A stretch of DNA of 64,000 bases from NCBI GenBank assembly GCA_937927725.1, contig CALBSE010000010.1, positions 23,472-87,471 on the forward strand. Reading direction: 5' to 3'. Each line of letters starts with the position of its first letter. The stretch's first letter is position 1. Positions 18,501-26,434 of the stretch are shown here, one piece after another. Under the pieces are notes generated by a model. The model had not been told where the DNA came from and ran no database searches. It saw only the letters and a program-made list of their open reading frames with translations. A program made the position numbers and the translations under genes. Source of the stretch: an uncultured Actinomycetes bacterium (GTDB lineage: Bacteria; Actinomycetota; Acidimicrobiia; Acidimicrobiales; Acidimicrobilacustridaceae).

Positions 18501-19020
18501 CACCGTTCATGGCGGCCTTCACGGTGAGAAGGTCGAACATCGTTTCGATGATGAGGAGATCGACGCCGCCCTCAATGAGCGCGCGGCTTTGAGCCTCGTA
18601 GTGATCTCGGAGTTCGGCGTAACGGATCTGCCCCAGTGATGGAAAGCGCGTACCTGGACCGATCGAACCGGCAACCCAGCGGGGGCGGTCCGGGGTGGAG
18701 AAGTCGTTGGCCACGCCGCGAGCGAGGCGGGCGGCGGCCACATTGAGTTCATGAACGCGATCGGCGATGTCGTATTCGCCTAACGGGATGGCGAAAGCAC
18801 CAAAGGTGTCGGTTTCGATGACATCGCAGCCGACCTCGAGGTAACGAGCATGGACATCGGCAATCACGTCTGGTCGGGTGACAACGAGGAGTTCGTTGCA
18901 GCCCTCGAGGTCGGGGCCGCCAAAGTCGTCGGCGGTGACACCGCTGGTCTGAATACACGTGCCCATACCGCCGTCGAAAATGACGACACGTTCATGGATT
19001 GCTTCAAGAAAAGTGCTCAC
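15532..19020 (-). CDS. metH: cobalamin-dependent methionine synthase
   Basis: A 1162-residue enzyme that moves a methyl group from 5-methyltetrahydrofolate to homocysteine through methylcobalamin. All four modules are present in order: homocysteine-binding with zinc cysteines (GINCATG, GGCCGTT) to about residue 310; pterin-binding (about 330-600); B12-binding with DVHDIGKN, the DxHxxG cobalt-ligand motif; and the AdoMet reactivation domain at the C-terminus (YRGGRYSWGYPACPD). The start is set at GTG 19020 because AGGAG lies 8 nt upstream and the protein then opens at the homocysteine domain; a longer frame reaches 19125. I looked for B12 or SAM riboswitch motifs in the leader and found none. 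Confidence 0.95.
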   Translation of the reverse strand: MSTFLEAIHERVVIFDGGMGTCIQTSGVTADDFGGPDLEGCNELLVVTRPDVIADVHARYLEVGCDVIETDTFGAFAIPLGEYDIADRVHELNVAAARLARGVANDFSTPDRPRWVAGSIGPGTRFPSLGQIRYAELRDHYEAQSRALIEGGVDLLIIETMFDLLTVKAAMNGARRAMRAEGKELPLQVQVTMELTGRMLPGTEIAAALAAIDPLHPDVIGINCATGPVEMGEHLRHLAAHARMPISCIPNAGLPSVVDGHMHYDLSPEGLAEHHERFVTELGVNIIGGCCGTTPEHLAAVVERCKDLTPAPRAPMHEPGATSIYSLVPFEQDTSFMIIGERTNANGSKKFREALLDADLDTCVQMAKDQVREGAHVLDVCVDYVGRDGTNDMDDLAKLLATQSSVPLVLDSTEPEVMEAGLAWLGGRAILNSANLEDGEAEGSRLDRVMKLAAEYGAAVICLLIDEEGQARDIEWKLRIAHRIHDLAVNRYGLEPSDLIFDALTFPLSTGDDDLRGDAIATIEAIKRIKSELPGVNTTLGVSNVSFGLKPAARHVLNSVFLAECVNAGLDSAIVHAARIMPLNKIPDEQREVSLDLIYDRRREGYDPLTKLLDIFADVQATEVVREDRSDWTIEKILSQRIIDGEREGLEEDLDRARADGLEPLFIINDVLLAGMKVVGDLFATGEMQLPFVLQSAETMKTAVAHLEQFMEKADDGGKGRIVLATVKGDVHDIGKNLVDIILTNNGYEVINLGIKISIAEMIEKAVEVKADAIGMSGLLVKSTLIMRENLEELNTRNLSNIPVLLGGAALTRSYVERDLREVYEGRLFYGKDAFEGLRVMDRLGDIKRGNEPDDADWGRVPSESTVPARSGTKEVTPAENLPLRSPDVAADNEVFTPPFLGTKVVKGISIDDIAAYINETALFRNQWQFRPETNDGVTETDEEFKNRIRSMLRAQLAEAKAADMLIPQVVYGYFAVNSDGDDLVVWTDATQSEELTRFHYPRQQSAPFMCIADFFRPIDSGEVDYAAFHIVTMGQRVSDVAAKLFEENRYQEYLMVHGLGVEMAEALAEYWHRRMREDWGFADGDGPSLAGLFRQQYRGGRYSWGYPACPDLEDNERVAQILDAGRIGIEVNEDTGFQYQPEQTTSALICHHPQAKYFVAR

Positions 19021-19185
19021 CGTGGATCTCCTGGCGATGGTCCGGGCGCGGAACGAGGATCGGATGTGATCTCGCCGCAAGCCGGGGCATCTCGCCCTAC
19101 CCATCAGGTCAGCTTCGGCTCCCACACGGTAGCAGAGAGGTGTTCGAATCCCATGTTGGAGGCGTGGTCTGTACCTTGCGGCCTC

Positions 19186-19191
19186 TAGGCT
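19186..19191 (+). promoter_or_regulatory. candidate -10 element, leaderless start
   Basis: TAGGCT lies seven bases before the GTG of the cobalamin adenosyltransferase gene. No Shine-Dalgarno is present. No convincing -35 is seen. Confidence 0.35.
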
Positions 19192-19198
19192 CGTCGAC

Positions 19199-19735
19199 GT
19201 GAAGATCTACACGCGCAAAGGCGACGACGGCACCACAGGACTCCTCTACGGAGGTCGAGTGGCAAAAGATTCCGCAGCGCCCACTGCGTACGGCACGGTC
19301 GATGAACTTCAGTCGTTCATCGGACTGGCTCGAGCGGAGTCCGATGCCGAACTGGGCGACATCCTCGTGCACCTCGAACGAGACCTTTGGGTTGTTATGG
19401 GCGAATTGGCTGCCGATCCGGGTAGTCGCGACAAACTCACCGCAGGCGCCACGTTGGTGACTGACGACATGATCACTCATCTCGAAGAACTGATCGACGC
19501 AACAAGCGCGAAATTCGATCCGCCCACTGAATTCGTCGTGCCCGGACAGAATCGCATTGGTGCACTGCTCGATGTGGCCCGCACAGTTGCCCGACGTGCC
19601 GAGCGCGACAGTCTCGCCGCTGCTGGTCCCGGCAGTGCGGTTGTTCCCTATTTGAATCGCCTTTCAGATTTGCTCTGGACTCTTGCTCGTTGGCAGGAAG
19701 GCACTTCGTTGCCGACTCGTTCCGTGCAGCCGTAG
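19199..19735 (+). CDS. cob(I)yrinic acid a,c-diamide / cob(I)alamin adenosyltransferase, PduO type
   Basis: A 178-residue protein of the PduO-type ATP:corrinoid adenosyltransferase family, which makes adenosylcobalamin. The N-terminal ATP motif TRKGDDGTTGLLYGGRV (residues 5-21), the central RIGALLDVARTVARRAER helix and C-terminal NRLSDLLWTLAR are all present. The product is the cofactor of methylmalonyl-CoA mutase encoded at 48193-50337. Divergent from metH, so both B12-related genes share one intergenic region. GTG start, with a -10 box seven bases upstream. Confidence 0.92.
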   Translation: MKIYTRKGDDGTTGLLYGGRVAKDSAAPTAYGTVDELQSFIGLARAESDAELGDILVHLERDLWVVMGELAADPGSRDKLTAGATLVTDDMITHLEELIDATSAKFDPPTEFVVPGQNRIGALLDVARTVARRAERDSLAAAGPGSAVVPYLNRLSDLLWTLARWQEGTSLPTRSVQP

Positions 19736-19771
19736 TTCTTCCGTTCGTCGATTCCCAACTGCGAGGTCGTC

Positions 19772-21244
19772 ATGTCGCTGAAAATTTCTCCCGCTCGATC
19801 ACTCCCGGCTGCCGTCGATGTTGTCATCGTGGCGGTTGCATCCGACAAATGTTCTGATCGAGCCCTCAAAGCACGCAAACTCCCGTCCGCGGCATTGAGC
19901 GCTCAGGGTTTCTCTGGTGCTGCCGATCAGATCGCGTTTGTGTCCGATGCGAACGGCCGATCGGTCATCGCCATTGGGGTTGGTGCGTCGAAATCAGTTG
20001 ACGACAATCGCCTTCGTCGTCTCGGGGCACAGGCAGTGCGGGCTGGTTCTCGTTCGAAGCGGGTGGGTGTCGACGTACTTGATCTCATCGAAGGACGCAG
20101 CGGCGCGGAAAAGGCGAGCGGGGTTCGTGCGCTCGCTGAAGGGCTTGTTCTCGGTTCCTACCGCTTTACCGAATACCGGTCCGACCCCAAGCCCGTCGCT
20201 CTCACTGCAGTGACTGTTGCTGGCGTGACGGGAAAGGCTTTGACCGATGCCTTTGGGCAGGGTCTGAAGATTGGCGAAGCACAGAATTTCGCTCGAGATC
20301 TTGTAAATCGTCCTGGTGGCGACCTCACTCCTGCGGCGCTTGCACACGAAGCCGTCAAGCTTGCTCGCCGTGAGCGCCTCACGATCGAAGTTCTCAACCT
20401 TGCCCAGATTCGCCGTCAGAAATTGGGTGGCCTCCTCGGTGTCAATCGTGGGTCCACTCATGAACCCCGATTCGTGAAGATCACTTATACGCCTCGTGCT
20501 CCGAAGGGAACACTTGCGCTCGTCGGTAAAGGCATCACGTTCGATTCCGGCGGTCTTTCAATTAAGACCGGCGAGGGAATGATGACCATGAAGATGGATA
20601 TGGGCGGTGCTGCTGCAGTACTTGGTTGTTTCGCGGCGATTCGAGCAGTCGCTCCCACGTGCAAGGTCGTCGGCTACATGCCCATGACCGACAACATGAG
20701 TAACGGCGATGCAACTCGACCTGGCGATGTCCTCACCATTCGAAATGGCACCACAGTCGAAGTGCTCAACACCGACGCTGAAGGTCGCCTCATCCTCGCC
20801 GATGCACTCTCGCTGGCCACCGAAGATGCGCCCGACGCGATTGTCGATCTTGCAACGCTCACTGGTGCGGTCGAAATCGCACTCGGTGGACGTATTGCCG
20901 CAGTGATGTCGAATAACGACACCTGGCTTGATGACGTGGAGTCCGCCGCCGAGTCGGCTGGTGAGCGTATGTGGGCGCTTCCGTTACCCGCCGATTACCG
21001 ACCGTTCCTCGACTCAGATGTCGCTGACTTGCGCAATATTTCGAAGTCTCGCGGTGGCGGCACAATCACCGCTGGTCTGTTCCTGCAGGAATTTGTCGGT
21101 GAGAACATCCCGTGGGCGCATATCGACATCGCAGGCACCGCATGGTCCGAAGCTGACGATGCCGAAACCACCAAGGGCGGTACGGGTTACGGCGTGCGCA
21201 CATTGCTTGAGTTGGCCCGAACCTTTACGCAGCGTCGTCGCTAA
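19772..21244 (+). CDS. pepA: leucyl aminopeptidase (M17)
   Basis: A 490-residue cytosolic aminopeptidase. The C-terminal catalytic domain has the family blocks VGKGITFDSGGLSIK (metal-binding Lys and Asp), MKMDMGGAAAV and the signature NTDAEGRLILADAL. The N-terminal domain (1-160) is the usual variable macro-like domain. GAGG lies nine bases before the ATG. It follows the adenosyltransferase by 36 nt and its 3' end overlaps the convergent gene 21225-21881 by 20 nt. Confidence 0.93.
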   Translation: MSLKISPARSLPAAVDVVIVAVASDKCSDRALKARKLPSAALSAQGFSGAADQIAFVSDANGRSVIAIGVGASKSVDDNRLRRLGAQAVRAGSRSKRVGVDVLDLIEGRSGAEKASGVRALAEGLVLGSYRFTEYRSDPKPVALTAVTVAGVTGKALTDAFGQGLKIGEAQNFARDLVNRPGGDLTPAALAHEAVKLARRERLTIEVLNLAQIRRQKLGGLLGVNRGSTHEPRFVKITYTPRAPKGTLALVGKGITFDSGGLSIKTGEGMMTMKMDMGGAAAVLGCFAAIRAVAPTCKVVGYMPMTDNMSNGDATRPGDVLTIRNGTTVEVLNTDAEGRLILADALSLATEDAPDAIVDLATLTGAVEIALGGRIAAVMSNNDTWLDDVESAAESAGERMWALPLPADYRPFLDSDVADLRNISKSRGGGTITAGLFLQEFVGENIPWAHIDIAGTAWSEADDAETTKGGTGYGVRTLLELARTFTQRRR

Positions 21245-21881
21245 CTCGATCTCGCTTCGGCGAGGTCGTTTGTGGAAGCTCGCGGTGCGGGTTGTGGGCC
21301 AGTGCCCACCGAAGCGCATCGTGAGCAATCGCTGGGTGGAATCGCCAACGATGGAGCTGTCGCTCAACGCTCTGGTTGTCTTCGCCAAGTTGCAGCATTG
21401 AAAGTGCGAGTGAACGAGCTCGCGTTTGCATTTGATCAAACGATGGTGAAGTCGTTGGCCGACTGAGCCATTGCTCGTGTTCGGCGCGAAGTGAATCGGG
21501 GAGTCGTTCGGTTTGTGATCGAGTGAGGGGAGCGAGGCGTCGGCGCACGGAAATCGATGTTGTGCCGTGCATGCGGGCAGCGCCAAAGCGACAGCATCGG
21601 TCGAAGGTGCGCATGAGTGGAGCATTACGTCCACCTCGCATGCCCACGCCAAGAGACTGTGCGGTATCGACGAGATCAATTTCGAAGCCCTCAGGGTTGT
21701 GGTCGAGACCATCGGCAAGTCGGCGAAGAAGCCACACCGAGGATGGCCCAAGAATCGGCAGCCAAAACTTTTCGACATAGGCCGACCGGGGATCGTGACC
21801 GAGTTGATCGATAACGGGGTCTGACCAGGTCTCGACGGCAAGTGTCGTTGCCGGTTGAACGGGATCGCTAGTGAGAGTCAC
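21225..21881 (-). CDS. conserved hypothetical protein
   Basis: A 218-residue protein I do not recognise beyond similarity in style to actinobacterial hypotheticals. It has a hydrophobic core (YVEKFWLPILGPSSVWLLRRL, about 36-56) followed by a basic region that could form a helix-turn-helix (about 70-105), and a His/Trp-rich C-terminus. GTG start 21881 has a strong AGGAGG five bases upstream. Upstream at 21906-21927 is an ACATCA/TGATGT inverted repeat (6-bp arms) that might be an operator. Its last 20 nt overlap pepA in the opposite direction. Confidence 0.65.
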   Translation of the reverse strand: MTLTSDPVQPATTLAVETWSDPVIDQLGHDPRSAYVEKFWLPILGPSSVWLLRRLADGLDHNPEGFEIDLVDTAQSLGVGMRGGRNAPLMRTFDRCCRFGAARMHGTTSISVRRRLAPLTRSQTERLPDSLRAEHEQWLSRPTTSPSFDQMQTRARSLALSMLQLGEDNQSVERQLHRWRFHPAIAHDALRWALAHNPHRELPQTTSPKRDRVSDDAA

Positions 21882-22008
21882 GGGTCCTCCTGAGAACGTC
21901 GCTACACATCACGACCTTTCATGATGTTTCGGTGACTGTCGTCGCAGGGCTCGCAAAGGTCAACGGGCCAGATGGACCGTTTGTCCAATGCTGCTGTGGG
22001 TGATCCAC

Positions 22009-22407
22009 TCAGGAGGAAGTGGAGTCGCTTCCGGTTTCGCCGTCGGCGATTGCGTCAATCGACTGCTCAAGCTCGGTCACGCGCAGCCGCAGAAGTGTGA
22101 GTTGTTCAGCAAGTTCGCGGGTGCGGTTTTCTGAGCGAGTGAGTTCATAGGAAAAGTGCACGACGATGAGCAGAAGGAGTGCGAGCCCAAGGAGAATGAG
22201 CAACGTGGGTTGATACCAAATGCCAAGGCGTTCCGCGGTCCAGTCGAGAAGACCTGGCACTGCTGCAATGACAACCATGACCGCACCGAGGCTGAGCCAC
22301 AACAGCGAATACTTTGCTTTCAGGTGTCGGCGACGAACGAGAATAACGATGCCGACAATGGCGAGTGCCACGAGAATGGCAAGTGCGATGTGTGCTCGAA
22401 GGCTCAT
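22009..22407 (-). CDS. DUF2304 family membrane protein
   Basis: A 132-residue small membrane protein with three hydrophobic segments (about 5-25, 35-55, 68-90) and a C-terminal coiled coil (about 95-122, LTLLRLRVTELEQ) then a Ser/Glu tail. Matches DUF2304, a family encoded next to GT2 polyprenyl-phosphate glycosyltransferases; its biochemical role is unknown. The ATG overlaps the stop of the upstream GT2 gene (22404-22407), so the two are coupled. Confidence 0.8.
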   Translation of the reverse strand: MSLRAHIALAILVALAIVGIVILVRRRHLKAKYSLLWLSLGAVMVVIAAVPGLLDWTAERLGIWYQPTLLILLGLALLLLIVVHFSYELTRSENRTRELAEQLTLLRLRVTELEQSIDAIADGETGSDSTSS

Positions 22408-23141
22408 GACGTTGCTGCCTTTGGAGCACGGGTGCGGCGAGGTGTGTTTGCTAGCGACACGAGAACACGCAGGTAGTGGTAGACGAGTCGGAAGCGCCGG
22501 TTCGAGGCTTGACCGCCGGCGCGTTCGCGCATCGTGACAGGAACTTCGCGAACATCAAAACCGGCTCGGCAGGCAAGGACGAGTGCTTCGGCGGAGTCCA
22601 TATATTCGATTGGATAGTCGGTTGCGAACATCTCAAGCATTTCGGAATCGAAGGCGCGAAATCCCGACGAAGTGTCGGTGAACTTCTGGCCAGCAAGATG
22701 TTCAATCGACCAACGCAGGATTCCCATGGCGAAGCCGCGACTGCGACCGACGTGGTAGTCGCCAACACCAGCGAATCGAGAACCGATCACCATGTCAGCG
22801 CCATCAGCAAGCGGCGCCAAGATTGCAGAGATTTGCGACGCATCATGCTGGCCGTCGGCATCGAACTGAATGGCTCGTCCGTACCCTCGCTCAACAGCAA
22901 ATCGGAAACCAGTGCGAAGCGCGCCGCCGATACCAAGGTTGAACGGAAGGCGAAGACAGATGACGCCATTTGCCTCGGCGAGGTCGGCGGTGTCGTCTTT
23001 CGAACCGTCGTCGACAACCACGACGTCGAAGTCGGGGACAGTGCGTTTCAATTCGGCAAGGGTCGACGGAAGGGTCTCGTGTTCATTGAACGCGGGAATG
23101 ATGATGAGAACCTTGCTGTGATTGTCGGCCCTGTCCTGCAT
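22404..23141 (-). CDS. GT2 glycosyltransferase (polyprenyl-phosphate sugar synthase-like)
   Basis: A 245-residue GT-A enzyme resembling dolichyl-phosphate mannose synthases: LIIIPAFNEHETLPSTL at the N-terminus, VVVDDGSKDDT, a metal-binding DADGQHD and the later TDTSSGFRAF block. It probably makes a polyprenyl-phosphate-linked sugar at the inner membrane. ATG 23141 is chosen because it sits eight bases after a TAGCCT -10 box; the open frame to 23375 would overlap the divergent sirtuin gene. Forms a two-gene unit with the DUF2304 protein. Confidence 0.88.
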   Translation of the reverse strand: MQDRADNHSKVLIIIPAFNEHETLPSTLAELKRTVPDFDVVVVDDGSKDDTADLAEANGVICLRLPFNLGIGGALRTGFRFAVERGYGRAIQFDADGQHDASQISAILAPLADGADMVIGSRFAGVGDYHVGRSRGFAMGILRWSIEHLAGQKFTDTSSGFRAFDSEMLEMFATDYPIEYMDSAEALVLACRAGFDVREVPVTMRERAGGQASNRRFRLVYHYLRVLVSLANTPRRTRAPKAATS

Positions 23142-23149
23142 TGAACGGC

Positions 23150-23155
23150 AGGCTA
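23150..23155 (-). promoter_or_regulatory. candidate -10 element of GT2/DUF2304 unit
   Basis: TAGCCT on the minus strand, eight bases before ATG 23141; same hexamer as at 37023 and 51947. No clear -35. Confidence 0.35.
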
Positions 23156-23217
23156 CTCCAGTCCGTTTTCTTGCCTCGGCTCTCTTCCCAATGTTGGTTG
23201 TGGGCCACAATTGAGAC

Positions 23218-23988
23218 ATGGCTGGCATCCCAGACGAGGTCGACCCGCAAGCGTTGGACGCCGCTCGTCGCGTGCTGCAGGAAGCATCTTCGGTTGCAGT
23301 GCTCACAGGGGCGGGGATCAGCACCGACTCTGGCATCCCTGATTTCCGCGGGCCCAACGGCGTGTGGACTCGCAATCCCGAGGCCGAAAAGCGATCAACG
23401 ATCCAGCACTATCTCGCCGACCCTCAGGTCCGACGAGATGCATGGCAGATCAGGCTCGAATCGGACATGTTCACCGCGTCGCCGAATGATGGTCATCGGG
23501 CGCTGGTTGAGCTTGAACGTTCAGGACGACTCCACACATTGGTAACGCAGAACATCGACGGTCTTCATGTCATCGCTGGTAGCTCACCCGACCGCGTGGT
23601 CGAGATCCACGGCACGGTGCATCGATGGGAATGTGTCGATTGCGGAGCGCGTGGTCCCATGGACGAAGCACTTGAGCGTGTACGAGCGGGGGAGCCCGAT
23701 CCGTCGTGTCTGATCTGCGGTGGGATCGTGAAATCGGCGACGATCATGTTTGGTCAATCACTCGTCGCCGCCGATCTGATGCGAGCGGAAATCGCGGCAA
23801 CCGAGGCTGATGTACTTCTTGCTGTTGGCACCAGTCTCACGGTGTACCCGATTGCCGCAATGGTGCAGATCGCCTTGGAGGCGGGGCGAGCGGTGGTCAT
23901 TGTGAATGCCCAGTCGACGCCGTTCGACCCGCAGGCGACGGTGGTGGTCCAGGGTTCGGCATCGGAGATTCTCCCGGCAATTCTCTAG
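23218..23988 (+). CDS. cobB: Sir2-family NAD-dependent protein deacylase
   Basis: A 256-residue sirtuin. Visible motifs: NAD-binding TGAGISTDSGIPDFRG (about 29-44), TQNIDGLH, catalytic His in EIHGTVH, and a zinc site of two Cys pairs (CVDC and CLIC). It removes acyl groups from lysines using NAD+. The gene name follows the bacterial CobB class; substrate preference (acetyl or succinyl) is not assigned. Stands alone on the plus strand, divergent from the GT2 gene. Confidence 0.92.
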   Translation: MAGIPDEVDPQALDAARRVLQEASSVAVLTGAGISTDSGIPDFRGPNGVWTRNPEAEKRSTIQHYLADPQVRRDAWQIRLESDMFTASPNDGHRALVELERSGRLHTLVTQNIDGLHVIAGSSPDRVVEIHGTVHRWECVDCGARGPMDEALERVRAGEPDPSCLICGGIVKSATIMFGQSLVAADLMRAEIAATEADVLLAVGTSLTVYPIAAMVQIALEAGRAVVIVNAQSTPFDPQATVVVQGSASEILPAIL

Positions 23989-24017
23989 GTCAATTGCTGG
24001 AGGTGGCAGAAAGCCGA

Positions 24018-24059
24018 CCTAATCGGTAGGGTTTTCCTCCCGAGCGAGCACTTCGCTCG
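24018..24059. promoter_or_regulatory. two inverted repeats before the rhodanese-MoeB gene
   Basis: CCTA-ATCGG-TAGG (24018-24030) is a short interrupted palindrome, and CGAGCG/CGCTCG (24041-24046 and 24054-24059) can form a 6-bp hairpin with a 7-nt loop. There is no T-run, so this is not a typical terminator; an operator or leader structure is possible. Confidence 0.25.
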
Positions 24060-24084
24060 ATCCCCCAAGCACTAGAGGCAGACG

Positions 24085-25260
24085 ATGGCCACCTTCCGAG
24101 ACCTTCTCTCGCAGACCAAGAGCCAGATCACCGAGATCGAACCGGGCGAGGCCGAAGCACTGCGCGCCGAACCGGCCACGGTTTTCCTTGACGTTCGTGA
24201 GCCCGATGAGTTCGAGCAGGGTGCCATCCCGAACGCGATCTTCATTCCTCGTGGCCACCTCGAAGCACAGGTCGAAAGCCGCATTCCCGACCGCGACTCT
24301 AAGGTCGTGGTCTTCTGCGCCGGCGGCGTGCGCTCTGCGTTCGCAGCAAAGACGCTTGGCGAACTTGGGTATACCGATGTTCTTTCGATGAATGGCGGCT
24401 TCAACGCATGGAAGGACCAAGGACGCGATTGGTCGGCTCCTCGCACCCTCAGCCCCGAACAGCGCAATCGCTACCAGCGTCATCTGCTTCTGCCTGAGGT
24501 CGGTGAAGAAGGCCAGATGAAGCTTCTTGATTCGAAAGTTCTTCTGCTTGGGGCCGGGGGTCTTGGTTCGCCGTCGGCGCTCTATCTGGCCGCTGCTGGT
24601 GTCGGCACGATCGGCATTATCGATATGGATGTTGTCGATGAATCAAACCTTCAACGTCAGATCATTCACAACATCGAACGCGTTGGAATGCGCAAAGTCG
24701 ATTCGGCAGCGAAGACCTTGAAGCTGCTGAATCCTGAAGTCAACGTCATTACTCACGACATGCGTCTTGACGCGTCGAATGTTGTGGAACTGCTTTCGCA
24801 GTACGACCTCGTCGTCGATGGTGCCGACAACTTCCCGAGTCGTTATCTCCTCAACGATGCATCGCTCAAGACGGGTACGCCGGTTGTGCACGGTTCGATC
24901 TTCCGCTTCGAGGGCCAGGTCACGGTGTTCCTTCCGCATGATGGACCTTGCTACCGCTGCTTCCTGCCCGAGCCGCCTCCACCGGAACTCGCGCCGTCGT
25001 GCGCCGAAGCCGGTGTACTTGGCGTGCTTCCTGGCATCGTTGGTTCGATTCAAGCCATCGAAGCAATCAAACTGCTGCTCGGTCTAGGCGACTCTTTGTC
25101 CGGCCGATTGATGGCGTATGACAGCCTCGAGCAGTCGTTTATGACCTACAAGATCCGTCGCGATCCGAAGTGCCCGGCCTGCTCGATTGAGCCCGAAGAA
25201 ATCGTGATCGCCGAGTACGACCAGTACTGCACACCGCACGCCCCTCATCTCGCTCACTGA
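24085..25260 (+). CDS. rhodanese-MoeB/ThiF fusion (sulfur-carrier adenylyltransferase/sulfurtransferase)
   Basis: A 391-residue protein. Residues about 15-110 form a rhodanese domain with active-site Cys in VVFCAGGVRS. Residues about 125-375 form an E1-like adenylyltransferase with LLLGAGGLGSPSALYLA (ATP loop), DESNLQRQ, and two CxxC zinc pairs (CYRC, CPAC). It activates a ThiS/MoaD/CysO-type sulfur carrier by adenylation and supplies sulfur for its thiocarboxylate. The rhodanese is N-terminal here, whereas in mycobacterial MoeZ it is C-terminal. AGAGG sits five bases before the ATG. Confidence 0.92.
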   Translation: MATFRDLLSQTKSQITEIEPGEAEALRAEPATVFLDVREPDEFEQGAIPNAIFIPRGHLEAQVESRIPDRDSKVVVFCAGGVRSAFAAKTLGELGYTDVLSMNGGFNAWKDQGRDWSAPRTLSPEQRNRYQRHLLLPEVGEEGQMKLLDSKVLLLGAGGLGSPSALYLAAAGVGTIGIIDMDVVDESNLQRQIIHNIERVGMRKVDSAAKTLKLLNPEVNVITHDMRLDASNVVELLSQYDLVVDGADNFPSRYLLNDASLKTGTPVVHGSIFRFEGQVTVFLPHDGPCYRCFLPEPPPPELAPSCAEAGVLGVLPGIVGSIQAIEAIKLLLGLGDSLSGRLMAYDSLEQSFMTYKIRRDPKCPACSIEPEEIVIAEYDQYCTPHAPHLAH

Positions 25261-25274
25261 AAAGCGGCCTGAAG

Positions 25275-26390
25275 TTGCGCGCCTTCTTTATTGGCGCGGT
25301 CGCACTGTTTCTGCTGGCCAGTTGCGGATCTGCATCAACGAAGACATCGAATCCGGAGACTTCGAAATCGGTGAGTCGTTCTTGGGACGGCGAAAACTGG
25401 ATGAGCGATCGGGCCGAACAACTCGGCGACCGTCCGCTCTCTCAACTTCGAATTCCGGGGACTCACGATGCCGGAACGTTCTCAATTCCGAGCACTGGGG
25501 CGGTGATCGCCGCAGCGCAGGATGATGCTGGAACGGCGCAGTTAGCGGGTATCCCTGAGGACTTTGTCATCGGAACGCAACTCACGCAGAACGCGACCTT
25601 CACTGAGCAATTCAATGCCGGCATGCGGTATCTCGACGTTCGGGTGGTCTGCGAACCAGATGGAATGTTCATCGTTCATACGTTTCGCGGAATGCCTATT
25701 GCTGATGCGCTGACGGAGATCGCAGCCTGGTCGACTGCGCACCCGAACGAAGTGATTTTTCTTGACATGCAGAAAAATTACGGGTGTTCCTCGCAGATGT
25801 ATTCGGGAGCGAATAGCGAGCCAATTTTGGGGAACGATCTCTTGACGCAACTTTTCGATCACGCGTTTGGTTCCCATTTGGCAAAGCGGCCCGAGACGGC
25901 CGATTCGAAGACGACGCTCAATGCGCTAGTTGCAGCAGAAACAAACGTTGTCCCGTTCTTCATCGATATGGAGTTCGCGCAACGGTCTGATATTTGGTGG
26001 CTTCGTTCCAGTAATGCGTTTCCGCCTGGCGCTGGAATGACGAACGTGTGGGATCCACGAACGACGATGCCGGAGATGTTTACGTTCCTTGCCGCTCATG
26101 GTCCGACCTATGCAGAGCGCGGAGCGTCACAACTTCTTCTCGCTTCGGTTGCGACATCGCCGATGTTTCCAAAGGAGACGGGTATCGCAACTTGGTACTC
26201 CGATTGGAAGGCTGGCCATCAGGTCGCGACCCTTCAAGAGTTCATCGAGTCGACCGTTCTTCCCGATATGCCGGGAATGGTCGCTGCCCTTGCGCAAGCG
26301 GGATACAACATCCTTTCGACGGATTATTACAACTTGGGAAATTGGCCTGATGGCGTCTCGTTTGCACAACTTGTGGTCGATCAGAACTAA
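25275..26390 (+). CDS. PLC-X-like phosphodiesterase domain lipoprotein
   Basis: A 371-residue exported protein. It starts (TTG) with a signal peptide and lipobox LLASC, so Cys17 is probably lipid-anchored. The mature part has the PI-PLC X-domain opening LRIPGTHDAGTFS with the first catalytic His, a second His in FIVHTFRG and acidic residues in MRYLDVRV. Family enzymes cleave phosphoinositides or glycosyl-PI, or similar phosphodiesters. In actinobacteria a role on phosphatidylinositol-type lipids is plausible but not shown. The gene starts 14 nt after the sulfurtransferase stop and may be cotranscribed. Confidence 0.82.
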   Translation: MRAFFIGAVALFLLASCGSASTKTSNPETSKSVSRSWDGENWMSDRAEQLGDRPLSQLRIPGTHDAGTFSIPSTGAVIAAAQDDAGTAQLAGIPEDFVIGTQLTQNATFTEQFNAGMRYLDVRVVCEPDGMFIVHTFRGMPIADALTEIAAWSTAHPNEVIFLDMQKNYGCSSQMYSGANSEPILGNDLLTQLFDHAFGSHLAKRPETADSKTTLNALVAAETNVVPFFIDMEFAQRSDIWWLRSSNAFPPGAGMTNVWDPRTTMPEMFTFLAAHGPTYAERGASQLLLASVATSPMFPKETGIATWYSDWKAGHQVATLQEFIESTVLPDMPGMVAALAQAGYNILSTDYYNLGNWPDGVSFAQLVVDQN

Positions 26391-26434
26391 GCAGCAGCGA
26401 CGGGTCGCGTGGCAAACGCCTGGGTCATGCGAAT

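Noticed and set aside
17893..18639. 248-residue open frame on the plus strand inside metH
   Set aside because: Antisense shadow of a strongly conserved metH; no motif, and its residue pattern mirrors complementary codons.
19143..19160. TTCGAAT resembling a tRNA T-loop near 19144
   Set aside because: Flanking bases do not form the T stem and no acceptor or anticodon arms can be drawn.
19021..19198. Possible cobalamin or SAM riboswitch before metH
   Set aside because: No B12-box or SAM-type core on the minus strand; only a small GGGC/GCCC hairpin, and the gene has an ordinary ribosome site.
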